This document shows, one piece after another, positions 45,201-57,630 of a DNA stretch of 64,000 bases. Positions within the stretch are counted from its first letter, which is position 1. Each line of letters starts with the position of its first letter. The notes beneath the pieces were generated by a model. The model had not been told where the DNA came from. It saw nothing but the letters and a program-made list of their open reading frames with translations, and made no database searches. Source of the DNA: Piper betle (Eukaryota; Streptophyta; Magnoliopsida; Piperales; Piperaceae); assembly GCA_033002965.1 (NCBI GenBank), contig JAURVB010000159.1:1-64000 (forward strand). Reading direction: 5' to 3'. Both the position numbers and the translations under genes were made by a program.

Positions 45201-48200
45201 CTAAAATCTATAAAATTTGATTGAATTGTGTACATAGAAGGCAGGCATAAAAAGTGTCATACCTTTTTGCATATTTTGTTGTCATCCATACAATCAAAAT
45301 TAGGAGTACCATATGCCGCAGTGTAAAAGAACTCTCGCCATAAAAGCTATTGAATTTATTGGGAGTATCATCATCAGCAAGTTTCGCTCAATAGTACAGT
45401 CAGCTGAAGTATGAATTGCAAATTGCAATGGGAACTAACCTGCCCAAACAGAGAAACAGGAGGCAGAGTATGCTTTTTAACCTTCTTATAGACATCTTGA
45501 AGACACTGATAGAAAAACCTGCAGGAAAGGCAACCAAACTAGAGAAAGAAAAGGAAAAGCAAGCTTATGCTTTATTTATCTATAAAGCCTACAATTCCTC
45601 AATTGGAAAATGAAAACAGAATATTTGCGCAAATTTGACATTGACAACTCACTTTCAAATAAGGAGATAAAACAGTTGTTGCTGGCTTTAAAAAGGCAGA
45701 AGGGTCACCTTTTGGTTTCTCAAAATTGGCAACCCACTCCTGTAATGTTGTTCCCAATTAAAGAACATAATCAGTTTTTCAACAATCCCTACGGTTTATA
45801 TATAGTACATGATGAAGAACATTAAAAGTATCAAGGAAACTAATAAGGTTCTATATTGAATCAAACCAGCAACAAATGTCATCATCATCTGCATAGCTGG
45901 GTTGGTCACATATATCTTGCAATATTGACCCATTATCACATTCAAATTAGTGGAACAAAAGTTTTGCCATAACAAACTAGCACTTAGCGCACCCATTTTA
46001 TAAGAAGAAAAAAGAAAAGGAAAGCTGGCAAGAAAAGATATGCAAATCGTTCAACCATTCTTAAAAATGATTTGTTACATGCATAAAATATGAAAACTTT
46101 GTATGACTAATGTATGACAGTTTAGCAACTATAATTTGAAGCAGCATTATGAATTACAAATAACATCAAGATAAATCGTAGGCTTGAAAGGATGGTCAGA
46201 AAAACATTTATTGTTCAGCCATACATACACCAGTACACTAGTTCAACGGGCAAAAGAGTAAATTATAGTATCAGCATTAACAATTATGTTAACCTCATCG
46301 GCAAGTGATTCTCTTAGTCTCTTTAAAGCTTCTGATTCACCTCCTTTGAAAGGAGAGAATTCTTCCTGAGAAAAATAAATTGCATTTGTCAGTGCAGGTT
46401 GAGAAGTAAACTCCTTAAAGAAAGGCAAAAAAAAGGTTAAGCTTCAAACCTGCTTAGTTTCTCCATAGCCAAGTTCTTTAATACTTGGAATGCTCAAAAC
46501 ATCAGAATTTTCAAAGCTACCAACAGGAGGAAGAAATGATATAGTTTCTTCGATAGGGTTGGGAGGCTGTCCAACAAGCTTTATAAATGACTGGTAACTA
46601 AGAGGTGGTCTGCCACCATTCTACATTACTCAACAAAATAACAAAAAACTAGCAATATCAGAGACACAAAATGAAAAAATAAATCAATCTAAAACCAATA
46701 AAAGATACTACCTTTTGTATTACAGCTGCAGGATCAAATAGAGTGTGACTCACTGGAGAGAAAACCTCTATATCAGACATGGAAGCAAAGTCCTGAACAA
46801 GTATGAAAATATTTTCAATTATTATCAAATTTACATTTCAGAGTGCAAAAAACTTCGTAAAACAAGAAAATACAGAAAGCTCATTAAACAAACCATGACT
46901 CGCTTATCCCGAATTTGTGCATACGGCTCCGAATCAGCTTCAAAACAAAGTTTCCCAATCTTCCACTGCACAGAACAATTGAATTACTTGCAAACAATTA
47001 ACAACAACAACCATTTACCCATCATCAAAACAAGCTTTTAATTAATCACAGGCACCTCGAATGAAATAGAAAAATAAGTTCACATCACCTACACATGCGT
47101 GTTAGGGATCTCATATCTTACACTATCTAACCTTACAAATTTGAAAGAAAAATATCAAACACTTATAAAGATATTATAATTATACCAAAATTACAGACCA
47201 TTCTAACACCCATACAATGCTCATCCCGCATTGATTGATTCAACCTCACCAATAGCTGCCCAAAGTTCCCTTCAAGTTTCTTATCCCCTTTAGATCAAAA
47301 CTGGACATCCTATAGATTTTATTGTCATCTTTCCATTTGTCAGTATGATTTTCTGACTAAGTTTGACCTATATATAGTTATCATTACAAAATGTATGCTG
47401 TCAATATCAACTCAGAATTATTTTTTTAAAAAAAGGCACAATCAACGCTGTTGAAAGTTCCCTCCAATCTTATTATCCTAGTTTAGCTCAAAATTGGAGT
47501 TCCTATAGATTTTATAATGGTCTTTCCATATGCAATTGTCATTTTCATTTAAGTATGACAAATATATTTATCATTACAAACTATATGAAGTTGATGAACT
47601 TGGAAAACACACACACACACACACAAAATCAAAGCTGTTGAAAGTTCCATCCAATTTTCTTACCTAATTGAGCTAAAAATTGGACATCCTACAGATTATA
47701 TAATGATCTATCCACTGGTAAGCATCCCTTTAAATTTTACCAATATATTTATAGTTACAAAATATATGCAGCCAGTCCGACCATGGAATTAATTGTTTTT
47801 TTTTAAAAAATATAGCACAGACAAAGCCATTGAAAGTTCCCTCCTCTTTTCTTATCCTAATTTAACTTGATATTGGCCATCCGCTAGATTCTTTAATGAT
47901 TCTTCCATCATTGAGTATCATTTCAGTTAAATCTGACCAATATATTTATTGTTACAAAAGGTATGTGCAGCTGAACTGACCTCGGAATCTTTTTTTATAT
48001 TTAAAAAAAGCACGATCAGAGCTGTTGAAAGTTTTTTTACGATAGCCTAATTTAGCTAAAAATTGTCCATTCTATACATGTTATAAAGATATTTCCATCC
48101 ATCTGTAAGTATCATCTTCCATTGCATATTTGTCGCAAATGTGAACTCAATCTGAACTACATCTGCAAGTATCATCTTCCATTAAGTTTGGCAAACATAT

Positions 48201-48595
48201 TTATCACAAAACGTACACACAATCTGAACTCTTAAAAAAATTTTGAAAAAGGAAAACTGTAGCAGTCAATTCGATAAAAGACCAGAACGCACCTCCTTGA
48301 GCAACCGTATCACGACCTCCGGCGGGTTCCCGTGCAAGACGAGCAGCCGGGACCCGAGCCCCCGGAGGCTGGAATCGAGGTCGGCGAGGGACTCGAGGAG
48401 GAATCGGATGCGGACGAGGCCGGAGCGGGACGAGCCCGGGGAGAAGGCGGCGTGGTCGGGGGCGAGGTAGTGGGGGTCGAGAACGAAGACGGGGAAGAGC
48501 CGAACGGCGCCGGCGGCAGCGTAGGACAGGGCGGGGTTGTCGTGGACGCGCAGGCCCTTGCGGAACCAGATCATGGAGTTGGGGCCGGCGGGCAT
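42294..48595 (-). CDS. UVR3: (6-4) DNA photolyase, complete, 14 exons, 539 aa
   Basis: The enzyme uses blue light and FAD to reverse UV-induced (6-4) pyrimidine photoproducts. Minus-strand exons are 48,595-48,293; 46,965-46,894; 46,792-46,712; 46,620-46,450; 46,365-46,294; 45,739-45,653; 45,538-45,440; 45,346-45,263; 44,410-44,324; 43,702-43,631; 43,079-42,966; 42,866-42,779; 42,693-42,598; 42,487-42,294. All junctions are GT-AG and the total is 1,620 nt, close to the 556 aa of Arabidopsis UVR3. The photolyase start [15 protein letters not shown] is in exon 1. The FAD domain includes [29 protein letters not shown] with the two catalytic histidines (H361 and H365), and [17 protein letters not shown]. 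The ATG at 48,595 has a strong GCCGCCATG context. The C-terminus is basic (RNKKKQ). Exon 1 is GC-rich; the rest is AT-rich. It appears functional. Confidence 0.96.
43789..44299. mobile_element. hAT-like non-autonomous element in UVR3 intron 9 (511 bp)
   Basis: The ends TAGGGGCGAGCA and TGTTCACCCATA form imperfect inverted repeats. Flanking 8-bp sequences GTTTAAGC (43,781-43,788) and GTTTAAAC (44,300-44,307) match at seven positions, as for hAT target duplications. Inside both ends are GGTTCGGTT repeats that can fold back, around an AT-rich core. No coding capacity is seen. Confidence 0.75.
47262..48240. repeat. Degenerate 190-bp tandem repeat in UVR3 intron 1
   Basis: Five units share the order AAAGTTC..., TTATCCTA.TTTAGCT, AAAATTGG.CATCCTA.AGATT, CCATATATTTAT and TTACAAAA. 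The anchor AAAGTT falls at 47,262, 47,454, 47,641, 47,833 and 48,028, so the unit is 187-195 bp. Units differ at many positions. The repeats fill most of the 1.3-kb intron. Confidence 0.82.
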
Positions 48596-48660
48596 GGCGG
48601 CGTTGGGGGAAGGGCTAGGGTTCGGGGGGTGGAGATGGGGAGGAGGGCGTTGGTGTTCAT
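48571..48660 (-). CDS. Possible upstream ORF overlapping the UVR3 start (29 codons)
   Basis: An ATG at 48,660, out of frame with UVR3, opens a 29-codon frame that stops at 48,571, past the main start. A second ATG at 48,665 gives a two-codon frame. If the mRNA starts upstream of them they could lower translation, but the transcript start is unknown. Confidence 0.25.
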   Translation of the reverse strand: MNTNALLPISTPRTLALPPTPPCPPAPTP

Positions 48661-48779
48661 GGCATGCACCTACTTCCTTTTTCTTCGGAGTTTTCAGTTT
48701 CCCGCCATCGGAGTGGATTGCGGCTGAAGTACTTCCACGTTTTGGGTTGGTTCGATTTTGATGGGGACAGGGTGTTAAT

Positions 48780-49863
48780 TAATTGCTAATCCAGCTCTCT
48801 TAGTCTTAATTGAATCATGTTATACCTAGATTTTCATTTTATAAAAGCGTTGGTTATGATTCAAGAAATCTAATTAGTAATTATATAAAATGTAGGTAGT
48901 CAGAGTGAGCATTTTTCATTAATTAAACTAAAATCAATTAATTGCTAATCCATGTATCTTAATCTAAAAAGAGTGCAAAAATTTTAGATACCCGTATATA
49001 TACCGGTTATTATATCTTGTATGGAGTATATTCTCATATTTTATAATTATAAATAAAATAAATTTTATTAGATATAAAAAATATTTCTTGAAGTTAATAT
49101 TTGATTAAATTCCTGTCAAAATCTCTTTAGAAAAAGACTTTTTTATATGTTTTCCATTTTATATTCTCCATTCCAATTTTTTGGTGAGAAAAATTACAGA
49201 TATATATTTTTTATATTTGGAAAATTTTGAATGCAAGTATGAGCTAATTTTCTAATATTTTTCCACAAAAAAATATTTAATCTTAAAACATAGAGAAAAG
49301 TGGAGTGGATAAAAGTGGGGTGGAGAAAATTTTCTCCTCTTCTTTTGACCTGGGAAAAAGTTTAAAAATGAATGCATACTCACCTTTAAAAAACTCCAAA
49401 TAACTTTTCTCAACTCAAAATTTAGTGTAGAAAAGGTTTGGTGAAAAGTACTACTTTTTCTCTTCGTTTTGTTTTTTAATTTGGAGAAAAACTTTTTTTG
49501 GTAGTGAATATTGTAATTAAAAAAAACATATATGTGGAATTTACAAATTTAAAAAATTCGGTACAAACTAAAATGGTACAAAGTCAAAACTGCATCGAAT
49601 TTTAAAAAAGTAAAATAGTTCAAAATTTAAAATGCATAAAATTTGATGAAGATATGTAGTATTATTGGGTAGGAATGATGAGTATGATATGAGATTTAAA
49701 ACTATCCTTAAAAACTAGATTTGGATTAGAGTTGACCTTATTAAAGTTTGAGGCTAATTGAGGTCAAACCGAACTTTGAGAGAGCTTGAATTTTGTCATC
49801 TACATAATATTTTTTCTATAAAATTTAAGATATGATTAATTTTAAAAAAATTAAATAGGTCAA

Positions 49864-49911
<48 letters not shown>

Positions 49912-50105
49912 AGTCAGCATTCTATAAATTGTACATGTAGGTAGATTGTTGATGTATCCCTACAAAACCTACTCTGCTCTCTTTGATTTTAAAAATACTT
50001 AAATAACTCGGGAGTATCTAAGGGCTTTACCACAAAAATTCTTACACACCCCATTAGAACTTCAATTCCACCAGAACACTTCCATTTCAACTAGTACACT
50101 TGATC
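48780..50105. other. AT-rich intergenic region
   Basis: No gene is seen. A TA microsatellite lies at 49,866-49,908. The stretch 49,300-49,520 is rich in GAGAAAA and CTTTTCTC words that could pair weakly, but no clear element boundary is found. Confidence 0.6.
49866..49908. repeat. (TA)n microsatellite
   Basis: About 21 TA units lie in the intergenic region between UVR3 and the small membrane-protein gene. No viral sequence adjoins it. Confidence 0.95.
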
Positions 50106-50264
50106 TTAATGAATAATCTTCAAATTAAAATAGTGCTCTAATAAATTTGAAGAACTTTCACTAGGAGGCTGGTCATCTTTTCTAAACAAGCTGAGAACAG
50201 TCGCATTTCTTGGATTCATGAAAAGCATTGGAAGAATTATAAAGGCCAAAATTGACAGTCCCAT
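50106..50264 (-). CDS. Small ORF with one hydrophobic segment, 52 aa (doubtful)
   Basis: A short minus-strand frame starts with ATG at 50,264 and begins MGLSILAFIILPMLFMNP, one likely membrane segment, then a polar tail (LFRKDDQPPSES). It lies 440 bases downstream of the small membrane-protein gene on the same strand. It could be a small gene, an exon of an alternative 3' end, or chance. I do not recognise a family. Confidence 0.2.
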   Translation of the reverse strand: MGLSILAFIILPMLFMNPRNATVLSLFRKDDQPPSESSSNLLEHYFNLKIIH

Positions 50265-50701
50265 AACAACTCATGGAAGTGAATAACGATGGTTCTTAGG
50301 ACATTGTTACTTACACAATTACATTTGTCAAAGCTTCCCTCTAGTATTAAAAAGAAGCTTCCCTCTAGTAAACAAGATTCTCTCAAGGCAAAGAATAGCT
50401 ATCCAATAATTTTTTGAATTGATTTTCAACTGTAAACAATTCCTGTCAATTTGTAACAGAAAAGCACTATATATGGCGTATAACGAATGAATATATCCAA
50501 TCATCACAAAAATGCAAAGAATGGCATTAGCCTCTCAACTATTGTAGAAAGAATAAATCCTACCTAGTTAATGTGAGGTCTTGAAACCACTTCCTTACTT
50601 GACTGGAAACTTATTAGCTGTTGGATTCAACGCTACCAAAGCTAGCAACCTGATCATCATATTGCGACTTGCCAGAGAATATGTCATTTTGAACAGCTTC
50701 C

Positions 50702-51980
50702 TTATGATCTCACAACCGTATTTCTTGCAATCCGCTTTGATCTATCTAACGTTTTGGTGGTTTTGCAATTTGACATACACGTTTGGTTGTTGAGATCATC
50801 AATCTTAGGCCCCTTTATATGAGAAACAACCTGCGTCTCCGTCTCATTTGCTACCAGAACTGCAAAAGCAAAAATAATTCATATGAATATTACAGGATTC
50901 GATCACAGTATTTATTACAAAAATAATGTCTGCCCAGAATTACAAAGCATGGTGCTTAAAGCAGCAGAACTAATGATCTTTATCCTTCAACATATAGTCT
51001 TTAAAAATTCCAGCTATAAGAGATGTCAACAACAATAAAACAATAATGATATACTAAAGAGCTTGATCAAATAACACCCAATATCAAGCCATATTGAACA
51101 ACCATACTTTAGCAAAAATATCGCAAGTCCACAAACATCACAAGATCCAATCATGTAAGAACAATGAATGAACTACTTTACCACTCTAGAACATGCATAC
51201 ACAAACAATAACATAAACGTGCACTATATCTTCTTTTCTAATGACATCCACAGAACCAGGATTGTTAAATGCCCAATCACTCAGCTACATTTTTATATCC
51301 ACATTAAATAATGTCAAAAGCAGATATAAAGCAACGAAATGCATTAAAAGGGAGCCCTCTCATCTACATACCAAAGGAAAGCCAACAGTTTTCACATCTC
51401 AAATATCTCCTTATGTGCATCAATACTCAACCATTAACACAGATCCACAACACATGACACCATCCTATCCACCTTGATTGATTCATACGCACAAAAAAAA
51501 CAGCAAACGCCTATCACTGATGATCAAGATCCACAAAAACAATAGCCACAAAAGCCAAAAGGGCATAATATAACAGGGAGGGAAATTCAACGATGATAAC
51601 ATCTCCTCATCATACGCATCAAGACACAACCAATTAACACAGATCCGCAACAATTAACCACATCTCCATCACCCATAATTGATTCACTCAAAGAACAAAC
51701 GCATAACTATTTCAGATCTCAGAAACAGATCAAGCCGGGAACAAAAGATTAACGATCCGTCATCACCTGGGTGGGAGAAGACCCAGAGGACGATCCCGCA
51801 AACGATGAGGACCAGGGGGATGAGGTGGACGGCGGACTCGGAGGCGCGGCGGCGGGACGCCTCCTTCTTGGAGGCATCGGAGAGGGGGTTGTATGTGGGG
51901 AGCTGGTCCGCCACCGCCGGCGGGGAGACGTTGAGGAAGAACTCGTCCGAGGCCCTCGTCGTGCTCGCCGACCGGTGCAT
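50702..51980 (-). CDS. Small single-pass membrane protein, 123 aa, two exons
   Basis: Minus-strand exons are 51,980-51,767 and 50,859-50,702. The splice junction is GT-AG in phase 1, and the total of 372 nt is a multiple of three. The N-terminus MHRSASTTRASDEFF and the motif DQLPTYNPLSDASKKEASR precede a hydrophobic helix at about residues 51-69 (VHLIPLVLIVCGIVLWVFS). A polar C-terminal tail (GPKIDDLNN) follows. I recall conserved plant proteins of unknown function with this N-terminus and helix, but no reaction or partner is known to me. Exon 1 is GC-rich and exon 2 AT-rich. The gene is divergent from COX5B, with 1.1 kb between the starts. The exon 2 end is less certain than exon 1. Confidence 0.78.
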
Positions 51981-52458
51981 CTTCGCCGGCGAGGTCGGGG
52001 GCGTCCACCGGCAGCGCAGAGGATGGCGGGGGCAGAGGGTGACGCGACGAATGCGGGGGAGGGCTCGCGAGATACGAAGTCATCGACGCGGGGAATGTGG
52101 GGCCCACATGCCGAACTTTTCGCGAACATGACGTAGGCTTTATGCGCGAGGGAAAGGGGAAGTTTGTAGTTTTGGTTGGGGCCCACATGACGTCATCTCT
52201 ACGGATAAATTTTGACTTAGTCCAAAGTCTTAAACAGGGTACTCGTTATTAAACGAGGATTGAATCTGTAATTTAGTTCAAATCGGATTTTAAGGTTACA
52301 AATAAAATATTTTATTAGATACTAAAATTATTTTTTGTAATCAATATCCAAATAAATAAGGTAAAATCTAAAAATTTTCAACAAAAAAAACGAGTTTTAA
52401 AAATCTTAATTGAAAAAAAAAGGTATATATTAAAATAATAAAAAATTAAATTATATCA

Positions 52459-52499
<41 letters not shown>

Positions 52500-53093
52500 A
52501 AGTAAAACCGGTAATATGATATGTTATTTTAAATTATGATTCTGACTTTTGATTACCCCTTCTATAAAGAATAAAAAATATATAAAATGTGAACGAAGTC
52601 TCTGTATGTTAGGGCATTAATAACTATGTTTTTAAAACAGTTAATTCAAATTCATTTGAATTGAAAATTATAATTTTGTAATTAGAGTGAAGTTGTTTGG
52701 TGGAACTATGTGTTTAATTAACTTAAAAAACAAGTTGATTCGATAATAAAGAATAATTAATATATATAATATAAATATATAAATTGAGTAAAATGGTGTA
52801 TTTTATCAATCGCCCTAAGTATTATCTCCTCTAATTATTTGTCAAATATCGATAATTTTTTTTATTAAGCTACTAATTTTTTATTATTAATTTTTTAAAA
52901 AAATTAAGAGCAAGTTTAAGATAAACGGAGCCATAATCGTGAGCTAGCCAAGCCAGGTCTGTTTCGACCCACGCTTCTCCCGCGGGCCCCACGACCGCAA
53001 GACCCGCGCCAATTTGCCCGTCCCCTTCGTCGAACAGCAACAGCTCGCCGGCGGCGCTCGCGATCAGACTGCGGCGAAGGGTTAGCGACAGCG
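51981..53093. promoter_or_regulatory. Shared intergenic promoter region of the membrane-protein gene and COX5B
   Basis: Two genes start at its ends and point outward. Near the minus-strand gene lie ATGTGGGGCCCACAT (about 52,095-52,109), GGGGCCCACATG (about 52,178-52,189) and the palindrome TGACGTCA (52,188-52,195), a bZIP/CRE-type site. Near COX5B lies CGGGCCCCACG (about 52,983-52,993). GGGCCCA words are site II-type elements often found before mitochondrial-protein genes. The middle is AT-rich with a TA microsatellite (52,466-52,498). Long frames on either strand here are GC artefacts. Confidence 0.6.
52466..52498. repeat. (TA)n microsatellite
   Basis: About 16 TA units lie in the AT-rich middle of the divergent promoter region. 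No viral sequence adjoins it. Confidence 0.93.
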
Positions 53094-56000
53094 ATGTTGC
53101 GGCGGATTCTATCTCTCCGGTCATGGCGGCTGGTCGCCGGCGGCGTCCGACCCGGCGTGCCACCTACCCGGTCCCTCGCGTCGCTCCACTCGCCGTCGAC
53201 GGCCTCTTCCCCGTTCGGCGGCTCGGTCTCTCTCTTCTCCGGCGCCGGTGAGTTGGTTCGGTCGGCTTCTGATTCGGGTTTTGGTTGCATGTGTTGTTTT
53301 TGATGGGATGTTGTGGGGGACAGATGTGGGGTCGGCGACGGGGAAGAAGACGGTGGAGGAGATCATGCCGATCGCCACCGGGCACGAGCGGGAGGAGCTC
53401 GAGGCCGAGCTCGAGGTGTGTGGAGTCTTGATTTGATGTCTTCTTCTTTTTTGTTTTTTCGATTTTACGGTTGTGGTTTGTTGGATAGCTTAGGTTGTTG
53501 TTGTTGTGATTTTAGGGGAAGAAGCGATTCGACATGGATGCGCCGGTGGGACCTTTCGGTACAAAGGTGGGGATTGGAATTTTATTTTGTTGTTATTGAG
53601 AATTCGAAATGGCCGTAGAATCCTTCTAGGTGCTTTTTTTATGAAGTTGATTTGACCTGTTTGTGGTCTCTTGTGCTAACTATTTTTCATTTCATTGCGC
53701 CATTTTGCTTTTAGTATGGATGCTGGATTTGATTAAGTGCTATGTGTTGGTTGATTTTGTTATTACAAACAACCAGGGACGTACTAACTTAACTGGAAAA
53801 GATTGGAATGACGAACCGTTTAATTTCTTGCCGTCATCGGCAAGAGCACGATGATTGACTACCGGAATGATATGACACTTACCTTGTATACCTCATAAAG
53901 ATTGAGCAGTGCGACTGTTTTGATTAATGAAGTATGTTTTGAGGCCAAATGTTATTGAAGATAGTATGTGCTGTAATTAACTTAACTGTTCTAGAATGCG
54001 TAAGTGTTGCAATGTATTGGTAATTTAATTTGTCAATATTTAGTCAATTTTGACCATTTGTATTTACATATGACGTAATACACAGTCATTTTTTTGCTTA
54101 CTAGCATCAAGCATTTGTTTGTTTACACTTTTTTGATCTTTTATTATTTTCAATCAAGTAAATGCATGCGATGTCTCTGAAAATATTCTCTTGTGTTTTC
54201 ATGGTGCTCAATATCGTGGATATCTATTTGTAAAGATTTATTTTGACTTAAATGACATCTGCAAAGATGAATTCATTGGATAGTTTGAAAGGTTTTGATT
54301 CTCGTATCCTCTCATATATGAGAAAAATTAGTATCAGAGCTAATATTCTTGTGTCAGCTGCATTTAATATGAGCCCTTAGATTACATGAATGGTTAGATG
54401 ATGCGGGCACTTTTGTGTGAGTGACAAAAAATTCAGCCATGTGATTTAGATGGAGTGCTAGATTTTCATGTTACTGATATTATTACATCCACTGTTGCTA
54501 ATACTAAGCCTTCTCATACATAAGATGAACTAAAGTTTACTAGTAGAAGGTTTGATGAAAAGATATTTGTTAGGTAGTGAAGGGTTAATTTTAAAAAACA
54601 CAAGCCAACTAGGAACATACTACCAATAGATTTTTTAATTTTTTCTTTATTCTACTCCATTACAGTGACCGACAACATTTTTAGTATCGATGATTGAACT
54701 CCGCCTACACACATATTTCATATAAATATACATGAGGGACATATTTTTGTTGGTAATTGTGCTGTATATTCCTATTTACGTATGGCCATTTATTCTTCTT
54801 ATAGCACATGAGTAGCATAAGACTGCCGCATGCTTTCATATTATTTTATCATAAATTTGTTCATCATAAAGTGCCATGTTCTACTTTTCTGTGTCTAGAC
54901 AGATTAATATTATTTTTTGAAGTAAACTGACATGATCAATTCATTACAATCAGTCTGATCTCTTTGATGATAATGTTTAGGTTATTTGTTAAAAGTGTGT
55001 TTGCATGGATGGTGTAGCTGGTTTTTACAAATGTACGTTATTGTACAGAATTGTCATTTTGGTTTGTGAAAATTAGTGCTTGAGGATTTTAGTATTCTGT
55101 GTCGTTTTCTGCCTTTCTTTGTCTTCACAGAGTGTTATTCATTTATGGTTGATAAGATGCTAGTTACACTGTCATGTCCTATATTTCATGTATTCATTTT
55201 CGTTATTTACTTTTTACCCTCATTGTGCATCATTTGATGGAATGCTCTAAAAGGTTACTAGTTACATGGTCACGTCCTTTATTTCATGTATTCATCTTGG
55301 CTATTTTAATTCTTATGGTGCATCATTTGATGAAACACTCCACAAGGCCATTGTGGAATCTATCTTCTAAAATATAGATATAGTTTTTTTGGCTCATCCA
55401 TTTTGTGGAACTCTCCTGAATCATTGGCGTATCTTTTATGAAGCCCTACGTGTCTATATTAAACTTGTGCAAAAAATATATAGAGTTGACAGAAATAACA
55501 ATGATCCTCTGCTCATACAAGCTCCAGTAAGTGTTGTTAGCTACTATGAACACTTGGATATATGCTCTCGTTAATAAGATGCAATCCAGAACTTCTTGTG
55601 CTAGTAGCATGTCACATAATTTACTCTTGATAATATGCACTTGAGCTTTTAGCCAGGGGATGGTCTTTGATTAGTTCATGGTGGCATTAATAAATCACAC
55701 AATCTATGTTATATTATTGAGTTTCTTCTCAATACTAATCTGATTTTCTTTTAATTTTTTTCCCTTCCCTTTCATTATCGAAATTTACCAAATGGTTACC
55801 ATCGAGTGGCAGTAAGTTTCTGTAAGAAATAACATGTCATTTTTCTTGCCTCTTGCAGGAAGCACCAGCTGTGATTCAGTCGTACTCCGACAAAAGAATT
55901 GTGGGCTGCCCTGGTGGAGAAGGCGGTGTGTTTTTCATTTTTTTTAATAAATTTTTATAACGAGTGATGTGTTCAAATTTTCCTATTGGGCTTATTACCT

Positions 56001-56424
56001 GTGTTCATGTCAATACGTTTGCAGAGGATGAACATGATGTTGTTTGGTTTTGGCTGGAAAAGGGCAAGCCACACGAGTGTCCTGTATGTTCCCAGTACTT
56101 TGTGGTAAGAAAGATTTGGGATATACATTTTTTTCTACCTTTGTATAATAGAAGCAATACTCTCAGGAGAAGGTCTACTGGGGGGACGGTTATATAGATC
56201 ATTTGAAATTCTTCATCGAAATCCCATGAAATTTGTGGAGGGGATTTTTTTTCTTATCTGCTGTTCAAAGCACAAGTTTTCCGGTTCATTATTGTTGATC
56301 CAGCTTTTAACCCACCATATGCATAATTTTTTTCGCTGTTCATGATTTAATGCTTGTTGTTGTGCAGTTGGAAGTCATTGGTGAAGGTGGTCCTCCTGAG
56401 GGTCATAGTGAAGATGATCACTGA
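53094..56424 (+). CDS. COX5B: Cytochrome c oxidase subunit 5b, mitochondrial, 166 aa, six exons
   Basis: The product is a nuclear-encoded subunit of respiratory complex IV at the mitochondrial inner membrane. Exons are 53,094-53,247; 53,324-53,415; 53,516-53,566; 55,859-55,925; 56,025-56,104; 56,368-56,424. All junctions are GT-AG and the total is 501 nt with the frame kept. The first 50 residues are Arg/Ser-rich without acidic residues (MLRRILSLRSWRL), a mitochondrial presequence. The mature part has the family core: VEEIMPIATGHEREELEAEL, GKKRFDMDAPVGPFGTKEAP and RIVGCPGGEGEDEHDVVWFW. The zinc-site CPVC is in exon 5 and the tail is GHSEDDH. As in other plant forms I know, a Gly replaces one Cys of the animal zinc site. 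Intron 3 is 2.3 kb. It appears intact. Confidence 0.95.
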
Positions 56425-57630
56425 TTTGATTAGTTCTGCATTGCCTTTGGCGAAATAAAAAGCTTAACGCACAGAATGTCCAACATGGACTGTGTAGTGA
56501 AACAACTTTTTAGTGTTTTGCCCGGCGTGCTTGCTTACCTGCACGCTGCGGGGCATCATTGTTTGGTTGGTTTGGGTGCTGTCCAACTTGAAGAAGTTGG
56601 TGAATCAACATCACTCAAAAATTTTTGAATCCTCTTATTGGCCTTTTCTGCATCATAATCACGAGTCCTCGTGGAATGAACCATTTGGTCCTCGCATCTT
56701 TTTTTTTTTTGCGATCCAACTTCATATTAATTTTTGGATGTTGCACCTTGCAGGATGGTTCATAATAATGATTTTGGAAAAATAAAATGTAGTTTATTTC
56801 CCGGATTCTCGGTTGCAGGTTGTTTTAGCAAGACTGTGATTATTAGTGTGTATATATTATATATATATGTATATTATTATAGTTTGATTGTTACTCGTAT
56901 ACTAAAAAATTATATACGCTATTCAAACGGAATTTTTACACATCAAAAGCCGTTCCTGATGCAATCCAACATATACTTATTATCGTGTTTGATTATTAAT
57001 ATTTAATATCATTAGGATTTAATAGTTGTATTATATTGTTAGGATTGTGTCTTTTGATTTGGGGTTTTGGATTGGTGGGATTAATACGTCCTTGTTGTAT
57101 AAAGAAATAATGCGATAAAAATATAATATTATATACATAAAATATAAAGTAAGAAATTTTACGTGATATTCTTAAAATTTAATTTAAATCTTTAAATTAA
57201 TTTACAAGTGGTTTTTTAAGGTTTAATTTGAATTTTTAAGTTAATTCACAATAAAATTATTCTTTATAATTTATTAATTTTTAATTCTTTTACAAAATAC
57301 AAATTTTGGTAAAATTTTTATCACTTTAATCCGTTGACTCCATTGCAATACTTCGATGAAGATTTTAATTTAGCCTCAGGGACCAAAATAGGAAAAATCT
57401 ATCACACACAGAGTTTCACGTGAAACAATACACCGAACAATCTCGAGCCTCATTCAGGTTGAATCAAATTTAACCAGATCAGTCAATTGGTTCGCCTTAT
57501 TGCAGACAGCCGCGGTTCCGTGCTTAAGTGGTCAGGCAATGATCGTGACCCTCCAAGGGGCCGAACCAAATACGGGCAGGACTTAGATGGGTAAGTGGGT
57601 CGACTGCCTCTTCTGAGATCCCTTCCTCTA
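56425..57630. other. Intergenic region downstream of COX5B
   Basis: The first few hundred bases probably hold the COX5B 3' untranslated region (several AATAAA-like words near 56,453 and 56,778). After that the sequence is AT-rich. The stretch 57,470-57,630 is GC-richer without a convincing frame. Confidence 0.5.

Noticed and set aside
47610..47626. CA repeat as a notable microsatellite
   Set aside because: It is only about eight CA units inside the larger intron repeat.
48332..48761. Plus-strand frames of 131 and 74 codons opposite UVR3 exon 1
   Set aside because: They are antisense shadows of the GC-rich first exon, with Gly/Glu/Ala-rich content and no domain.
51684..52188. Long overlapping frames on both strands around the first exon of the small membrane protein
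   Set aside because: GC-rich DNA leaves several frames open; only the MHRSASTTR frame gives a plausible protein with a membrane helix and a splice that keeps phase.
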